Counted from the stretch's first letter, positions 45,619 to 57,303 are shown. The stretch: DNA of 64,000 bases from Anabaena sp. PCC 7108 (GCF_000332135.1 NZ_KB235896.1:3958256-4022255), one strand, 5' to 3'. The notes: generated by a model not told the origin, from the sequence alone. Made by a program: numbers and translations.

Positions 45619-47424
45619 ATGAATTTATTACAACCACCCGTACTAGGCGGACAGAAAAATACACGCACAGTCGGGCGCAATTCTCAATCAATATTTTTAA
45701 TTGTATTCACTTTATTGATGACATCTGCAATAGGCGCTCGTTTAGCTTATTTGCAAATAATTGAGGGTGCAAAACTCCGACAACGTGCTGAGTCCAACCG
45801 GATTCGGATGATTGCTAAACAACCAGAACGAGGCAACATTTTTGACCGCAATGGCAAACTGTTAGCAACTACTCGCTATCCTCGGTCAGTGTATTTGTGG
45901 CCTATGGCACATACTAAACCATCTTGGTCTGTGGTGGGATCGCGTTTGAGTCAACTGCTTGACATTCCTCAAGAGGAAATGGAAAAGAAACTAGTACAAG
46001 CTGGAGCTAATTCATCTACCCTGATTAGAATTGCTCGTGACTTAAATGAAGCGCAAATCACAGCTTTAAAGGAGTATGAAAACGAACTGACAGATGTAGA
46101 AATCAATACAGATGCTGTGCGTTATTATCCTCAAGGCAGACAATTATCCCATGTCATCGGCTACACCCGTGAACTGACCGCAGAACAGTTAAAAAAACGA
46201 AAGTCAGAAGGCTACCGTCTAGGAGATGTCATTGGTCAGATGGGTGTAGAAAAAGCTTATGAAAAAACTCTCCGGGGTGAATGGGGTGGTCAGCAAGTAG
46301 AAGTAGATGGTGCAGGTAGACCGCTGCGGGTATTGGGAGAAAAACAAGCAAAACCTGGTAATGATTTACACTTGACGATAGATGTAGAATTGCAAAAAAC
46401 AGCAGAAAAGGCTTTAGGTAATCGCAACGGGGCAATTGTGGCACTAAACCCCAACAATGGTGAGGTATTAGGAATGGTATCCCATCCTACCTTTGACCCC
46501 AATATTTTTTCTAAACAAAAACTCTCTCAAAAAGACTGGAAAACCGTCCAAGGAGAGGATCATCCTTTGGTGAATCGGGCTTTGAGTGTCTTTCCCCCTG
46601 CGAGTACTTTTAAAATTGTTACCACAACTGCGGGACTAGAATCGGGTAAATTTTCTCCCAACACAGTCCTACAAACCTATGGTTCTTTGAATATTGGTGG
46701 GACAAGGTTTGGTGAGTGGAACCACGCCGGATTTGGTCCATTGGGTTTTGTGGGTGCATTACAGTGGAGTAGTGACACTTTCTTTTATCAAATAGGTAAG
46801 GGAGTAGGTGGTCCGAAATTAATTGAATGGACTCGCAAATATGGATTTGGTGAAAAAACTGGCTTTGAGTTCTCCACCGAAGAAGCAAAAGGTTTAGTTC
46901 CTGATGAAACTTGGAAACAGAAAGTTTGGAAAATGCCTTGGACTGTAGGTGATTCCATTAATATGTCAATTGGTCAAGGTGCTTTACAAACGACACCTCT
47001 ACAAGTGGCTGTAATGTTCTCTGTCCCTGCTAATGGTGGTTATCGGGTTCAGCCTCATCTATTCAAAGACAATGGTGACGCAAAAAAATGGCGCAAATCT
47101 TTAAATATGAAACCGACAACCATCAAAATACTCCGTGAAGGATTACGTAAAGTCGTAGCTGAAGGTACAGGAAAGGCTCTGAATAAACCTACTATTCCCC
47201 CAGTAGCTGGTAAGAGTGGTACAGCGGAAGCTTGGAATCATGGAGTAAAAGAGAATCATGCTTGGTTTGGTGCTTATGCACCAGCTGATAAACCAGAAAT
47301 TGTCATTGTGGCTTTTGCTGAACATTCTGGTGGTGGTGGTGGGAGTGTAGCTGCACCAATGATTTTAGAAATTATGGAAGAATATTTTGCCCGTAAGTAT
47401 CCAGGTAAGTATCAAAAACCGTAG
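45619..47424 (+). CDS. mrdA: Penicillin-binding protein 2 (class B transpeptidase)
   Basis: Cross-links peptidoglycan during elongation. ATG 45619 (601 residues); a TTG at 45598 would add seven. One N-terminal transmembrane helix (SIFLIVFTLLMTSAIGARLA), PBP dimer domain (ERGNIFDRNGKLLATTRYPR; VIGYTRELTAEQLKKR), then the transpeptidase domain. Active-site motifs: Ser-x-x-Lys in PPASTFKIV, Ser-x-Asp/Asn in WSSDTFFYQIG, Lys-Ser-Gly in AGKSGTAEAWNHG. PBP2 rather than PBP3 by the RGNIFDRNG and HAWFGAYAPADKPEIVIV stretches. Followed by convergent ligA after 28 bp. Confidence 0.93.
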   Translation: MNLLQPPVLGGQKNTRTVGRNSQSIFLIVFTLLMTSAIGARLAYLQIIEGAKLRQRAESNRIRMIAKQPERGNIFDRNGKLLATTRYPRSVYLWPMAHTKPSWSVVGSRLSQLLDIPQEEMEKKLVQAGANSSTLIRIARDLNEAQITALKEYENELTDVEINTDAVRYYPQGRQLSHVIGYTRELTAEQLKKRKSEGYRLGDVIGQMGVEKAYEKTLRGEWGGQQVEVDGAGRPLRVLGEKQAKPGNDLHLTIDVELQKTAEKALGNRNGAIVALNPNNGEVLGMVSHPTFDPNIFSKQKLSQKDWKTVQGEDHPLVNRALSVFPPASTFKIVTTTAGLESGKFSPNTVLQTYGSLNIGGTRFGEWNHAGFGPLGFVGALQWSSDTFFYQIGKGVGGPKLIEWTRKYGFGEKTGFEFSTEEAKGLVPDETWKQKVWKMPWTVGDSINMSIGQGALQTTPLQVAVMFSVPANGGYRVQPHLFKDNGDAKKWRKSLNMKPTTIKILREGLRKVVAEGTGKALNKPTIPPVAGKSGTAEAWNHGVKENHAWFGAYAPADKPEIVIVAFAEHSGGGGGSVAAPMILEIMEEYFARKYPGKYQKP

Positions 47425-47452
47425 TTATGTTTAATTGTGCCTACCTACTTAA

Positions 47453-49540
<2,088 letters not shown>

Positions 49541-49681
49541 TTAAGAACGATAAAAACTGCTGTTTGCAGGTGCTGTGTTTATCACCCCTGATTCCATTTT
49601 ATGGCTCTAAACAGATTTACTGGATGAAATTCGATGTTTCTGAAAATTAGTAATTAACAAAATCTCTAATTTTATACATTT

Positions 49682-50659
49682 ATGGCTAAAAATTACACTA
49701 TTAACTCTTCTATTATTATCGCTCACCGGGGTGCAAGTGGCTATCGTCCTGAACATACTTTAGCTGCCTATGAATTAGCAATTGATTTAGGTGCTGATTA
49801 TATTGAACCAGATTTAGTAATTACCAAAGATGGTGTTTTAATTGCTCGTCATGAAAATGAAATTTCTGAAACTACTGATATTGCTATTCATCCAGAATTT
49901 TCTCATTTAAAAACCACAAAAATAATAGATGGTAAAGTAAAAACAGGTTGGTTTACAGAAGACTTTACTTTAGCAGAATTAAAAACGTTAAAAGCTAAAG
50001 AACGTATTCCTCAATTGCGCCCGCAAAATACAGCTTATGATGGAATATTTACTATTTCCACTTTACAAGAAATAATTGATTTAGCCCAAGCTAAAAGTTT
50101 AGAACTTGGTCGAATTATTGGTATTTACCCAGAAACAAAGCATCCCAGTTATTTCCAATCAATTGGTTTGCCACTAGAAGAAACTCTCTTACTGAATTTA
50201 CAAAAAATTAATTTACCTGTATTTATTCAATCTTTTGAAGTTAGTAACTTAAAAGAATTATCTCAAAAAACAAATTTACCTCTAGTACAGTTAATTAATG
50301 ATTCTGGAAAACCTTATGATTTTGTAGTTAATGGTGATCATCGTACATATCAAGACTTAGTTACCAAAACCGAATTAATAGAAATTGCTAAATATGCACA
50401 AGCAATAGGAGTCAATAAAAACTTACTAATTCCTAGAGATATTACAGGTAAATTATTATCACCAACATATTTAGTTAATAATGCTCATGCAGCTAATTTA
50501 CAAGTCCACGCTTGGACATTCCGCAATGAAGATTTTTTCTTACCTTTAAATCTGCAAGGAAACCCCCAATCGGAATATGAAATATTTTTTGAATTAGCCA
50601 TAGATGGCATATTTAGTGATTATCCAGACACAGCTAAATCTCAGCTTACAAAATTATAA
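49682..50659 (+). CDS. Glycerophosphodiester phosphodiesterase
   Basis: 325 residues. Hydrolyses glycerophosphodiesters to glycerol-3-phosphate and an alcohol. TIM-barrel GDPD marks: IIAHRGASGYRPEHTLAAY, LGADYIEPDLVITKDGVLIA with the metal-binding Glu/Asp, ARHENEISETTDIA, a late YPETKHPSYF and HAWTFRNEDFFLP. No signal peptide is seen, so it is probably cytoplasmic. Similar to the GlpQ group that has the large insert after the second motif. ATG start at 49682, low-GC codon use like the flanks. Followed by a 365-bp gap. Confidence 0.93.
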   Translation: MAKNYTINSSIIIAHRGASGYRPEHTLAAYELAIDLGADYIEPDLVITKDGVLIARHENEISETTDIAIHPEFSHLKTTKIIDGKVKTGWFTEDFTLAELKTLKAKERIPQLRPQNTAYDGIFTISTLQEIIDLAQAKSLELGRIIGIYPETKHPSYFQSIGLPLEETLLLNLQKINLPVFIQSFEVSNLKELSQKTNLPLVQLINDSGKPYDFVVNGDHRTYQDLVTKTELIEIAKYAQAIGVNKNLLIPRDITGKLLSPTYLVNNAHAANLQVHAWTFRNEDFFLPLNLQGNPQSEYEIFFELAIDGIFSDYPDTAKSQLTKL

Positions 50660-51024
50660 ACTACCTTAATTCAGATTTAATTTTATACCAATTTATGTGA
50701 AGTACCAAATAAATCTGGTAGAGAGGTTCCATGGGTAGGGATTCTCGGCTTTACAACAACGGATCAATTACATCTTCATAAAAAACAGATCTAGCATTTC
50801 CTAGTCTAATAAAGTACAAAATTATCTGCGTTTATCTGCGTCCATCCGCGTTTAATTATTAATTGCTTGTATCTGACTACAATGGGAATTGCTATATTAC
50901 TAAAATAATAGTAAATTAGTCTACTTGATTAAATATGCAACAAACAGCCTAAATTTAACCTATTAACAGTAGTTTAGAAATAGCGATTAATTTCGTACAG
51001 TTAAACAATATTGCCTAGGCAATC
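50660..51024. other. Intergenic region with a dispersed repeat
   Basis: Non-coding, 365 bp. It includes the repeat at 50794-50896 and the promoter region of chrA. Nothing else recognised. Confidence 0.5.
50794..50896 (+). repeat. Dispersed intergenic repeat, copy A (~103 bp)
   Basis: The DNA beginning GCATTTCCTAGTCTAATAA and ending AATGGGAATTGCTATA recurs in opposite orientation at 62542-62642. The centre holds CTGCGT-type short repeats (ATCTGCGTTTATCTGCG) that differ slightly in number and sequence between copies. Confidence 0.88.
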
Positions 51025-52218
51025 ATGAATAAATTACCATTAAGTCGTTTGGGTGAAGTTGCTAAACTATTTTTAAAATTAGGGATGATTGGTTTTGGCG
51101 GACCAGTTGCCCATATTGCCATGATAGAAGATGAGGTAGTCAAGCGCCGTCAGTGGCTGACGCGAGAACATTTTTTAGATTTGCTAGGTGCAACTAACTT
51201 AATTCCTGGTCCAAATTCCACAGAAATGGCGATTCATATTGGATACATTTATGCAGGATGGTTGGGGCTAATTGTAGCGGGTGTTTGTTTTATTTTACCT
51301 GCGGTTTTAATTACAGGTGTACTTGCTGGAATTTATGTCAATTATGGTACTTTACCCCAAGTTGCACCTTTACTTTATGGAATTAAACCGGCTGTTTTAG
51401 CCATTATCCTCAATGCTATTTGGGGCTTGGCAAAAAAAGCAGTGAAAACACGCCAATTGTTAGTAATTGCAATAATGGTTGGGGTGGTAACATTTTTCTG
51501 GAAAGTCAATGAAATAATTGCTCTATTAATTGGCGGATTTTTAGGTATGCTTTGGTTAAATCGTCATAATCAAAATCATACTCCCGGAAATCAGACTAAT
51601 TTATTAATTGCTGGTTTAACTATAGGTGCAACTTGGCAAGTAACATCAGTAAGTGCTGTATCTGTGCCTTTGTGGCAATTGGGCTGGTTCTTTCTGAAAG
51701 TTGGTAGTGTTTTGTTTGGTGGTGGCTATTTATTAGTAGCCTTTTTGCAAGGCGGATTAGTTGAAGAATATGGCTGGTTGACACAACAGCAGTTACTAGA
51801 TGCGATCGCAATTGGTCAATTTACTCCTGGCCCAGTTCTTTCTACTGCTACCTTTATTGGTTATGTCCTCGCTGGTATGCCTGGTGCAATCGTGGCTACC
51901 TTGGGAATTTTTCTGCCTTCATTTTTGTTCGTTGCTGCTTTAAACCCCTTGATTCCCCGTTTACGTACCTCTGCTTGGACAAGGGCTTTTTTAGATTCTG
52001 TCAATGTTAGTGCTGTGGCGCTCATGGTATTGGCTACGCTGCAATTGGCAATAGCGACATTAACAATACAAAAAGCGCCTTATATGGATTTTATTGCCAG
52101 TGCGATCGCTCTCATCTCAGTAATTTTAGTACTGCGCTACCGCATTAATGCTGCATGGTTAGTATGCGGTGGTGGTTTAATTGGCTGGGTTGCTTATTTA
52201 TTTGGATACATTCCATAA
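51025..52218 (+). CDS. chrA: Chromate transporter ChrA (two-domain CHR protein)
   Basis: 397 residues, two homologous CHR domains. Domain 1: FLKLGMIGFGGPVAHIAMIE, GATNLIPGPNSTEMAIHIGY. Domain 2: FLKVGSVLFGGGYLLVAFLQ, AIAIGQFTPGPVLSTATFIG. About ten to twelve hydrophobic segments. Family members export chromate and probably related oxyanions such as sulfate; the substrate here is unproven. ATG at 51025. Preceded by the repeat-bearing gap and followed by a 51-bp gap to a small convergent gene. Confidence 0.93.
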   Translation: MNKLPLSRLGEVAKLFLKLGMIGFGGPVAHIAMIEDEVVKRRQWLTREHFLDLLGATNLIPGPNSTEMAIHIGYIYAGWLGLIVAGVCFILPAVLITGVLAGIYVNYGTLPQVAPLLYGIKPAVLAIILNAIWGLAKKAVKTRQLLVIAIMVGVVTFFWKVNEIIALLIGGFLGMLWLNRHNQNHTPGNQTNLLIAGLTIGATWQVTSVSAVSVPLWQLGWFFLKVGSVLFGGGYLLVAFLQGGLVEEYGWLTQQQLLDAIAIGQFTPGPVLSTATFIGYVLAGMPGAIVATLGIFLPSFLFVAALNPLIPRLRTSAWTRAFLDSVNVSAVALMVLATLQLAIATLTIQKAPYMDFIASAIALISVILVLRYRINAAWLVCGGGLIGWVAYLFGYIP

Positions 52219-52269
52219 TTGATGTAAACAAATGAGCTAAAAACAATGAATTTATACACACTGGTGACT

Positions 52270-52566
52270 TTAAACCGCCAACTTTGATAAATCTCTTTGT
52301 TGAGTTTCAGCTAACTTAAAGTGATCCCAATTTGATACCGATATTGGATTTATATTTTGTTGGCTAATAATTAAATCTATAAATTCCTTAGCTTCATCAA
52401 TAGCAAAATCTTCGTTAAACCAACAACGCATAGATATTTTTGAATAATCTAGTTTGTTCCCAGTTGGGCTATAGCAGATAATTTCAAATCTTTTTTTGGC
52501 AAACCACTGATATAGTTCAATTTTCCATTCTTGATAGTCTATGGTTTTCATTAAATATTTATTCAT
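52270..52566 (-). CDS. Hypothetical protein, 98 residues
   Basis: No family recognised. The protein has a mixed alpha/beta look: Trp-rich strand pair (DYQEWKIELYQWFAKKRFEI), then SISMRCWFNEDFAIDEAKEF-like helix residues. ATG at 52566; an internal ATG at 52551 is possible. Codon use and low-complexity-free sequence suggest a real gene. It converges on chrA. Confidence 0.6.
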   Translation of the reverse strand: MNKYLMKTIDYQEWKIELYQWFAKKRFEIICYSPTGNKLDYSKISMRCWFNEDFAIDEAKEFIDLIISQQNINPISVSNWDHFKLAETQQRDLSKLAV

Positions 52567-52975
52567 CGATTCTCTGTTCCCTTATTCAAAAAATTGATTT
52601 TTCAAGTCAAAATTAATCCCCAACAACAGTCATTTTCCAATATTAACGTTTCTTATATGTATCATAATAAAATATTATTTAGTTTTGCATTAGGAATATT
52701 CATACTTCTTAATATAAACTTCATATTTCGTTACTTTATTCAGTAGCCTCAGAAATCATGCGGATGTGGAAATGCCGTAAAGATTGTCCTCTTCTCCGCA
52801 CTTTTAACCCACATTTCGCTAGATTGTGCTTCAGCTTGAGGCTATGTTGCACTGAAATATTATTAATAGTAGAAAATATAAAAGCAATATGACACTTGTT
52901 TAAATAAAAAAAATCAAGTATTGTCAATACTTAACCAATAAACTTGGGATATTTTTTTGATTTTACAGCCATCAT
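52567..52975. other. 409-bp gap between small hypothetical and HipA-like gene
   Basis: AT-rich. No gene called. A 63-codon frame on the minus strand (52736-52927) is not convincing. The plus strand at 52745-52850 has cysteine-containing snippets that faintly recall a TnpB zinc ribbon, too weak to annotate as such. Confidence 0.45.
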
Positions 52976-53755
52976 GTGAACAACGAAATAAATATAGAAG
53001 AAGATAGGGCAAGATGGAAACTTTCTTTAGAAGAATTACTTAAAAATCCTGAAGAACCAGTAATCATAACTACATTTCGGCGTTATTTGACTTCTTCAGC
53101 TAGTCCAGTTTTTGCTAGAGGAATGGATAAATGTGAGTATGTTATCAAAGGACAACAAGCTGGTCGGCAAATTATTACCGATCACATCGTAGCTCAATTA
53201 GGTTCAGCAATAGGAGCGCCAGTTGGTAAACCCCAAATTGTTGAAATTTCAAAAGATTTACTGGAACTAGATCCAAAATTTGCCTTCTTATCTCCTGGTA
53301 AAGCCCATGCAACTCATTTTATTCCTAACTGTTTTGATGATCGTGATACTCGCATATATAAAGATCACTCTGGAAATAGAGAACGGTTTGCTTTGTTAAG
53401 TGTCTTATTTGGTTGGGTTGAAAGTCAAGATGAGCAATTTATATATCAGAAAGCCCATCCTTGTTTAGTATCTTCTGTAGATCATGGGCGCTTTTTTCCA
53501 GGTGGATATGATTAGAATCTAGAAACATTAAAATCTGCACCTGAAGCTACGATTCACCGTAAACTGGTTATGAGTTGCGGCTTGACTAAGGATGAAATTA
53601 AGACAGCACTTTTCACTCTAGAACAAGTCACAGAGGAAAAAATTATTCAAGCAGTGGCTAGACCTCCTGACGAATGGGGTATTACAATGGATGAGAGAAT
53701 AGCAATAGTCGAGTTTTTGATTAAACGCCAGTACGAGTTGCTGGAATCCCTTTAG
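52976..53755 (+). pseudogene. HipA-like kinase domain protein, interrupted by an in-frame TAG
   Basis: One reading frame of 260 codons from GTG 52976 to TAG 53753-53755 with a single TAG at 53513-53515. The frame does not shift: the two halves are exactly in phase. First half: RRYLTSSASPVFARGMDKCE, YVIKGQQAGRQIITDHIVAQ, AHATHFIPNCFDDRDTRIY, RFALLSVLFGWVESQDEQF, SSVDHGRFFPGGYD, then the stop. Second half continues NLETLKSAPEATIHRKLVMS through the C-terminal helices to YELLESL. In related proteins this spot reads like 'PGGPxW', so a TGG to TAG change at a Trp is likely. Neighbour to DUF3037 gene 3 bp downstream. Real pseudogene, read-through, or assembly error are all possible. Confidence 0.82.
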
Positions 53756-53758
53756 CCA

Positions 53759-54265
53759 ATGTGTGATGTAGGCGCTATGGCAAGTAGATACAGTATAATT
53801 CAGTATGTTCCTGATCCGATCACAGATGAACGGATCAATATTGGCGTGATTGCTTTTGATAAGCAAAATATTCGTATACGCTTTCTCAAGAATTGGCTAA
53901 GTTGGAAAAGAGTGCAAATTTTTGGTATGGAAGATATTAAATTTCTCAAAGATTTTGCTCACCGCATGGAGAAAAACGTTAAAGAAGGATATTTATTTTC
54001 AGAAGACAATCTGAATGAAGTTCCCTATCAAGAAAGAATCTTGAAGATAGCACAAGAATGGATAAATAGTATTCAAATTACAGAACCACGTGGTTCATTA
54101 GATAGTGTTGATAATTTACTAGAAGATATTGCTAATACTTATTTGCGTGAAATAAAACCCCCATCAAAGCCGAAAGGATCAATAACTTCAAGGAGAAGGC
54201 AAAAAATTGTCAGTTTCAATTTATATCCACGCATCAAAACCAAATTGGGAGAAAAACCTCAATAA
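53759..54265 (+). CDS. DUF3037 protein, partner of HipA-like gene
   Basis: 168 residues from ATG 53759, three bases after the HipA-like stop; ATG 53777 (162 residues) gives the more typical start MASRYSIIQYVPDP. Family look: IIQYVPDPITDERINIGVIA and FDKQNIRIRFLKNWLSWKRV near the N-terminus, helical middle, and a basic C-terminus (PPSKPKGSITSRRRQKIVSF). DUF3037 genes are frequently adjacent to HipA-like kinase genes. Function unknown; a toxin-antitoxin-like or defence role is only inference. Expected to be cotranscribed with the interrupted gene, so a polar effect is possible. Confidence 0.82.
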   Translation: MCDVGAMASRYSIIQYVPDPITDERINIGVIAFDKQNIRIRFLKNWLSWKRVQIFGMEDIKFLKDFAHRMEKNVKEGYLFSEDNLNEVPYQERILKIAQEWINSIQITEPRGSLDSVDNLLEDIANTYLREIKPPSKPKGSITSRRRQKIVSFNLYPRIKTKLGEKPQ

Positions 54266-54295
54266 TGCAATTTGTTCAGATTCACAGCTTTTCAA

Positions 54296-55744
54296 TTATT
54301 CCCCAATATTCTCTCGTCGTTCTTGCAACTTCAACATAATTTCTGCGTGCATCTCGCGGGTAATCGGATAGAAAAAAGTTAAAATCAAACCAATAATTAA
54401 ACAAATTGTCGGTATCGGTCCCACAGCAATCCGAATAGCAAATAATGCTGAATCAGGTTGTATAGGAAGCGTACTTTGTCCAGCGACAACTGCTTTAAAA
54501 CCAGAAGCTTCTAAAGCATTACCGACTATAAATAGCCCAAAAGCTAAACCAAACTTTTGCAATAAAACCATAAATCCATAAAAAATTCCTTCTCTTCTTT
54601 GTCCAGTTTGTAGTTCATCTAACTCAATCACATCAGGAATCATTGACCAGGGAATTAAATAAGCTGTAGAAACACCAACACCAGCCATGACAGCCATTAA
54701 ATACATCAACCCAATTTGATTAGATTTTAAGAAAAATAGTCCCGCCGCGGCGATAATCCAAATGCTCATTCCCAGAAAATAAACTAGCTTTTTACCAAGT
54801 TTTTTACTTAAATTACTCCAAACGAATAGCATTAATAACGCAGTTGCTTGTACAGCAATCAGAACCGTGGGAACATCTGAATTTTTCAGTCCCATACAGT
54901 AAATAACAAAATAAGGAATTATGCTCGCTGTGATTTGTACACCTAACCAAGAAAAAAGATAGATAGCAATCACAAATAGAAATGGTTTATTAGTAAAGAC
55001 TATTTTTAGTTGTTCAATAAAAGGAATTTCTGCTGGTTCCTCAAGTTGCAGACGTTTAGCCTCAAAAGCCATAATGCGATTGCGTGTACCGTAAACGCAC
55101 CAATACAAAGCTAAAACAGAAATTACAGTACAAATTGCGGCTAAAACTATATACTGTTCTTGAGGATCTGCGATTTGAGAAAAAACAATTTGCGCTAAAA
55201 TCAGCGATAAAATACTGCCACCAATAGAAAAAGTAAAGCGAAAGCTATTTAAACTAGTCCGTTCATCATAATCTTGAGATAGTTCAGGTGTCATTGCCGT
55301 GTAAGGTAAATTAACAACAGTGAAAAACGCCTGAGATATCACGCCAATTGCTACGTAATACCAGAACAATGGCCAAATATTACTGCTTTGCTCAACACTA
55401 AATTTTGGTACAATCCACTGTAAGAAAAAGAAAATCCCAAAGGGAATTGCCCCATATAGCATCCAAGGTAAACGACGACCCCAGCGACGAGATTTCGTTT
55501 TATCAGTCAACCATCCTACAATGGGATCATTAACAGCATCCCAAATTTTGCCAATCATCAAAATACTGCCAGCTAAACCAGCGGGAATACCAGCGACATT
55601 GGTAAAAAACACCAACAGAAAAAAGATGGCAATATTGGAAGTAATCGCTGGTCCCAAATCACCAGCACCATAAGCCAGTTTAGTTTTTAAATCTAATTTT
55701 TGACTTGTCAAAGATTTTGGCAAATTTAGGTCAGAATCTTTCAT
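54296..55744 (-). CDS. MFS transporter of the GPH (MelB-like) family
   Basis: 482 residues, twelve hydrophobic segments. N-terminal KLAYGAGDLGPAITSNIAIF, then GKIWDAVNDPIVGWLTDKTK and SRRWGRRLPWMLYGAIPFG are the GPH signature with the conserved Asp residues of MelB-type sodium/sugar symporters. Further: NLPYTAMTPELSQDYDERTS and SMIPDVIELDELQTGQRREG. Sugar or glycoside with Na+ or H+ is the family substrate class; the exact one cannot be told. ATG at 55744. 74 bp divide it from the divergent phosphoribosyltransferase gene. Confidence 0.92.
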   Translation of the reverse strand: MKDSDLNLPKSLTSQKLDLKTKLAYGAGDLGPAITSNIAIFFLLVFFTNVAGIPAGLAGSILMIGKIWDAVNDPIVGWLTDKTKSRRWGRRLPWMLYGAIPFGIFFFLQWIVPKFSVEQSSNIWPLFWYYVAIGVISQAFFTVVNLPYTAMTPELSQDYDERTSLNSFRFTFSIGGSILSLILAQIVFSQIADPQEQYIVLAAICTVISVLALYWCVYGTRNRIMAFEAKRLQLEEPAEIPFIEQLKIVFTNKPFLFVIAIYLFSWLGVQITASIIPYFVIYCMGLKNSDVPTVLIAVQATALLMLFVWSNLSKKLGKKLVYFLGMSIWIIAAAGLFFLKSNQIGLMYLMAVMAGVGVSTAYLIPWSMIPDVIELDELQTGQRREGIFYGFMVLLQKFGLAFGLFIVGNALEASGFKAVVAGQSTLPIQPDSALFAIRIAVGPIPTICLIIGLILTFFYPITREMHAEIMLKLQERRENIGE

Positions 55745-55818
55745 AATAAATCCCGCTTATTTTAAAATAAAGAACTTGGCTTACTTGAAGTATTAGTTAA
55801 CACAATTTCCAAAGTCTT

Positions 55819-56337
55819 ATGTCAGACCTTTACATTTCTTGGTCAGATTATCACCATAAAATTGAACAATTAGCTGTGAAGATTTATCAATCCAGTTGGC
55901 AATTTAACCAAATTGTCTGTCTTGCTAGAGGTGGACTGCGAGTGGGTGATCTATTATCACGGATATACAATCAACCTTTAGCAATTTTAGCGACATCATC
56001 TTATAACGGTGCTGGTAAGCAAGAAAGAGGAGGTTTAATAGTTTCCCCTCACCTAACGATGACTACCGACACATTAGGTTCCCGGATTCTGCTAGTAGAT
56101 GATTTAGTAGACTCTGGGATTACTCTTCAACAAACTATTCCTTGGCTACAACAATATAGTCAGTACTCAATTGCAGAAATCCGTACTGCCGTAATTTGGT
56201 ATAAATCCTGTTCTGTTATTACTCCCAATTACTATGCTGATTATCTACCTAATAACCCCTGGATTCATCAACCTTTTGAAAAGTATGAACATACAACCCC
56301 GGCAGAACTGGAGGTAAAATTGAGTCAACCTTGTTGA
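55819..56337 (+). CDS. Phosphoribosyltransferase (Gpt/XPRT-like)
   Basis: 172 residues, type I PRTase fold. PRPP-binding motif ILLVDDLVDSGITL near residues 94-107; flexible-loop region ILATSSYNGAGKQERGG; N-terminal FNQIVCLARGGLRVGDLLSR (the 'ARGG' seen in xanthine-guanine PRTases). C-terminal NPWIHQPFEKYEH fits the base-binding hood. Probably purine salvage with PRPP, base unknown. ATG start at 55819. Confidence 0.88.
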   Translation: MSDLYISWSDYHHKIEQLAVKIYQSSWQFNQIVCLARGGLRVGDLLSRIYNQPLAILATSSYNGAGKQERGGLIVSPHLTMTTDTLGSRILLVDDLVDSGITLQQTIPWLQQYSQYSIAEIRTAVIWYKSCSVITPNYYADYLPNNPWIHQPFEKYEHTTPAELEVKLSQPC

Positions 56338-56359
56338 TTTAGTGAAAAAACGACTCATC

Positions 56360-56387
56360 CAAAATTTAAAATCTAAAATCCAAAATT
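56360..56387. repeat. Short tandem repeat AAAATYYAAAAT (STRR) at AEC gene end
   Basis: Roughly ten-base units 'AAAATCTAAAATCCAAAATT'. It runs into the stop codon of the leftward AEC gene (TAA at 56386-56388). A sister array is at 57570-57605. Confidence 0.75.
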
Positions 56388-57303
56388 AAAACAGCCACAA
56401 CCACATCGGTAAAGTAACTAACAATACCATAGCCCCCATTGCTAAAGCAGTTACAGCCAAGTCACGATCTAGATCAAAGGTTTCGGCTAATACCAATGTG
56501 GCAAATGCTGGAGGCATGGCCATTTGTAATACAATTACCTGTGCTGCACCACCAGTGATACCAAACACTGGTAAAGTGCTACCCAAAATCAGCGGAACTA
56601 AAAGCATTTTGATGATGATACTCGTTCCTGCTGGTTTGAGTTTGTACCACGAATTCAGCCGTGAAAGTCTCATGCCAATTAAAATCAAGGATAAAGCAAC
56701 AGCACTCCAAGCTAATTTATCTAAGCAAAATTCCAAAACTGTGGGAATTGTCACTTGGCGAAATAGCAAACCAAATCCAAAACTCCAGAGGGCAGGATTG
56801 ATTAAAATAACTTTAGCCATCTGCCCATAATTTTGGACTGTGTTGCCAAAACGGGCAGCTAGTAATACACCCAAACCATAAGCGCCGAACAGTGACCCCA
56901 ATAAATCGTAGAATAATGCCCAGGCGAAGTATTCTTTGCCGACCATTGCTAAAGTGATGGGAAAGCCCAGATAACCTGTGTTACCCACCATAGACGCTAA
57001 AATAAAACTACCTTGTGTTGATGGTTCAGGGAGAGAATTTGTCAAATAGGCTTGACCTTTAATCCCTAACCAAGCTAAAAATGCCCCTAGGAAGATAGCT
57101 AAGTAAGCGATCGCTGGTGCAATCCAAATTTGTCCTGATAAGTCTGTTTGGCGTAAAAACGAAACAATGCTTATCGGTACTCCTACCCAAAAGAGAAACT
57201 GACCTAAATGAGTAGGAAATTTAGCAGGTAATTTACGTCCTAAGATTACTCCTACTAGGACTAATCCCACCAACTTAACGTATAGTTCTAAGAGATTTAT
57301 CAA
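56386..57303 (-). CDS. Auxin efflux carrier (AEC) family transporter
   Basis: 305 residues, about ten transmembrane helices in two bundles. N-terminal LLELYVKLVGLVLVGVILGR, middle VGNTGYLGFPITLAMVGKEY (conserved 'NTGYLGxP' of the AEC family), C-terminal LQMAMPPAFATLVLAETFDL. Family members move malate and other organic acids or related solutes; the substrate is not known. ATG at 57303. Between the phosphoribosyltransferase gene and the palindromic element, copy 2. Confidence 0.9.
   Translation of the reverse strand: MINLLELYVKLVGLVLVGVILGRKLPAKFPTHLGQFLFWVGVPISIVSFLRQTDLSGQIWIAPAIAYLAIFLGAFLAWLGIKGQAYLTNSLPEPSTQGSFILASMVGNTGYLGFPITLAMVGKEYFAWALFYDLLGSLFGAYGLGVLLAARFGNTVQNYGQMAKVILINPALWSFGFGLLFRQVTIPTVLEFCLDKLAWSAVALSLILIGMRLSRLNSWYKLKPAGTSIIIKMLLVPLILGSTLPVFGITGGAAQVIVLQMAMPPAFATLVLAETFDLDRDLAVTALAMGAMVLLVTLPMWLWLF

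Noticed and set aside
52745..52850. Cysteine-bearing snippets (KSCGCGNAVKIVL and others) that recall the TnpB zinc ribbon
   Set aside because: Too short, broken by frame changes, and the second Cys pair is absent. A decayed IS200/605 remnant is possible but not supported.
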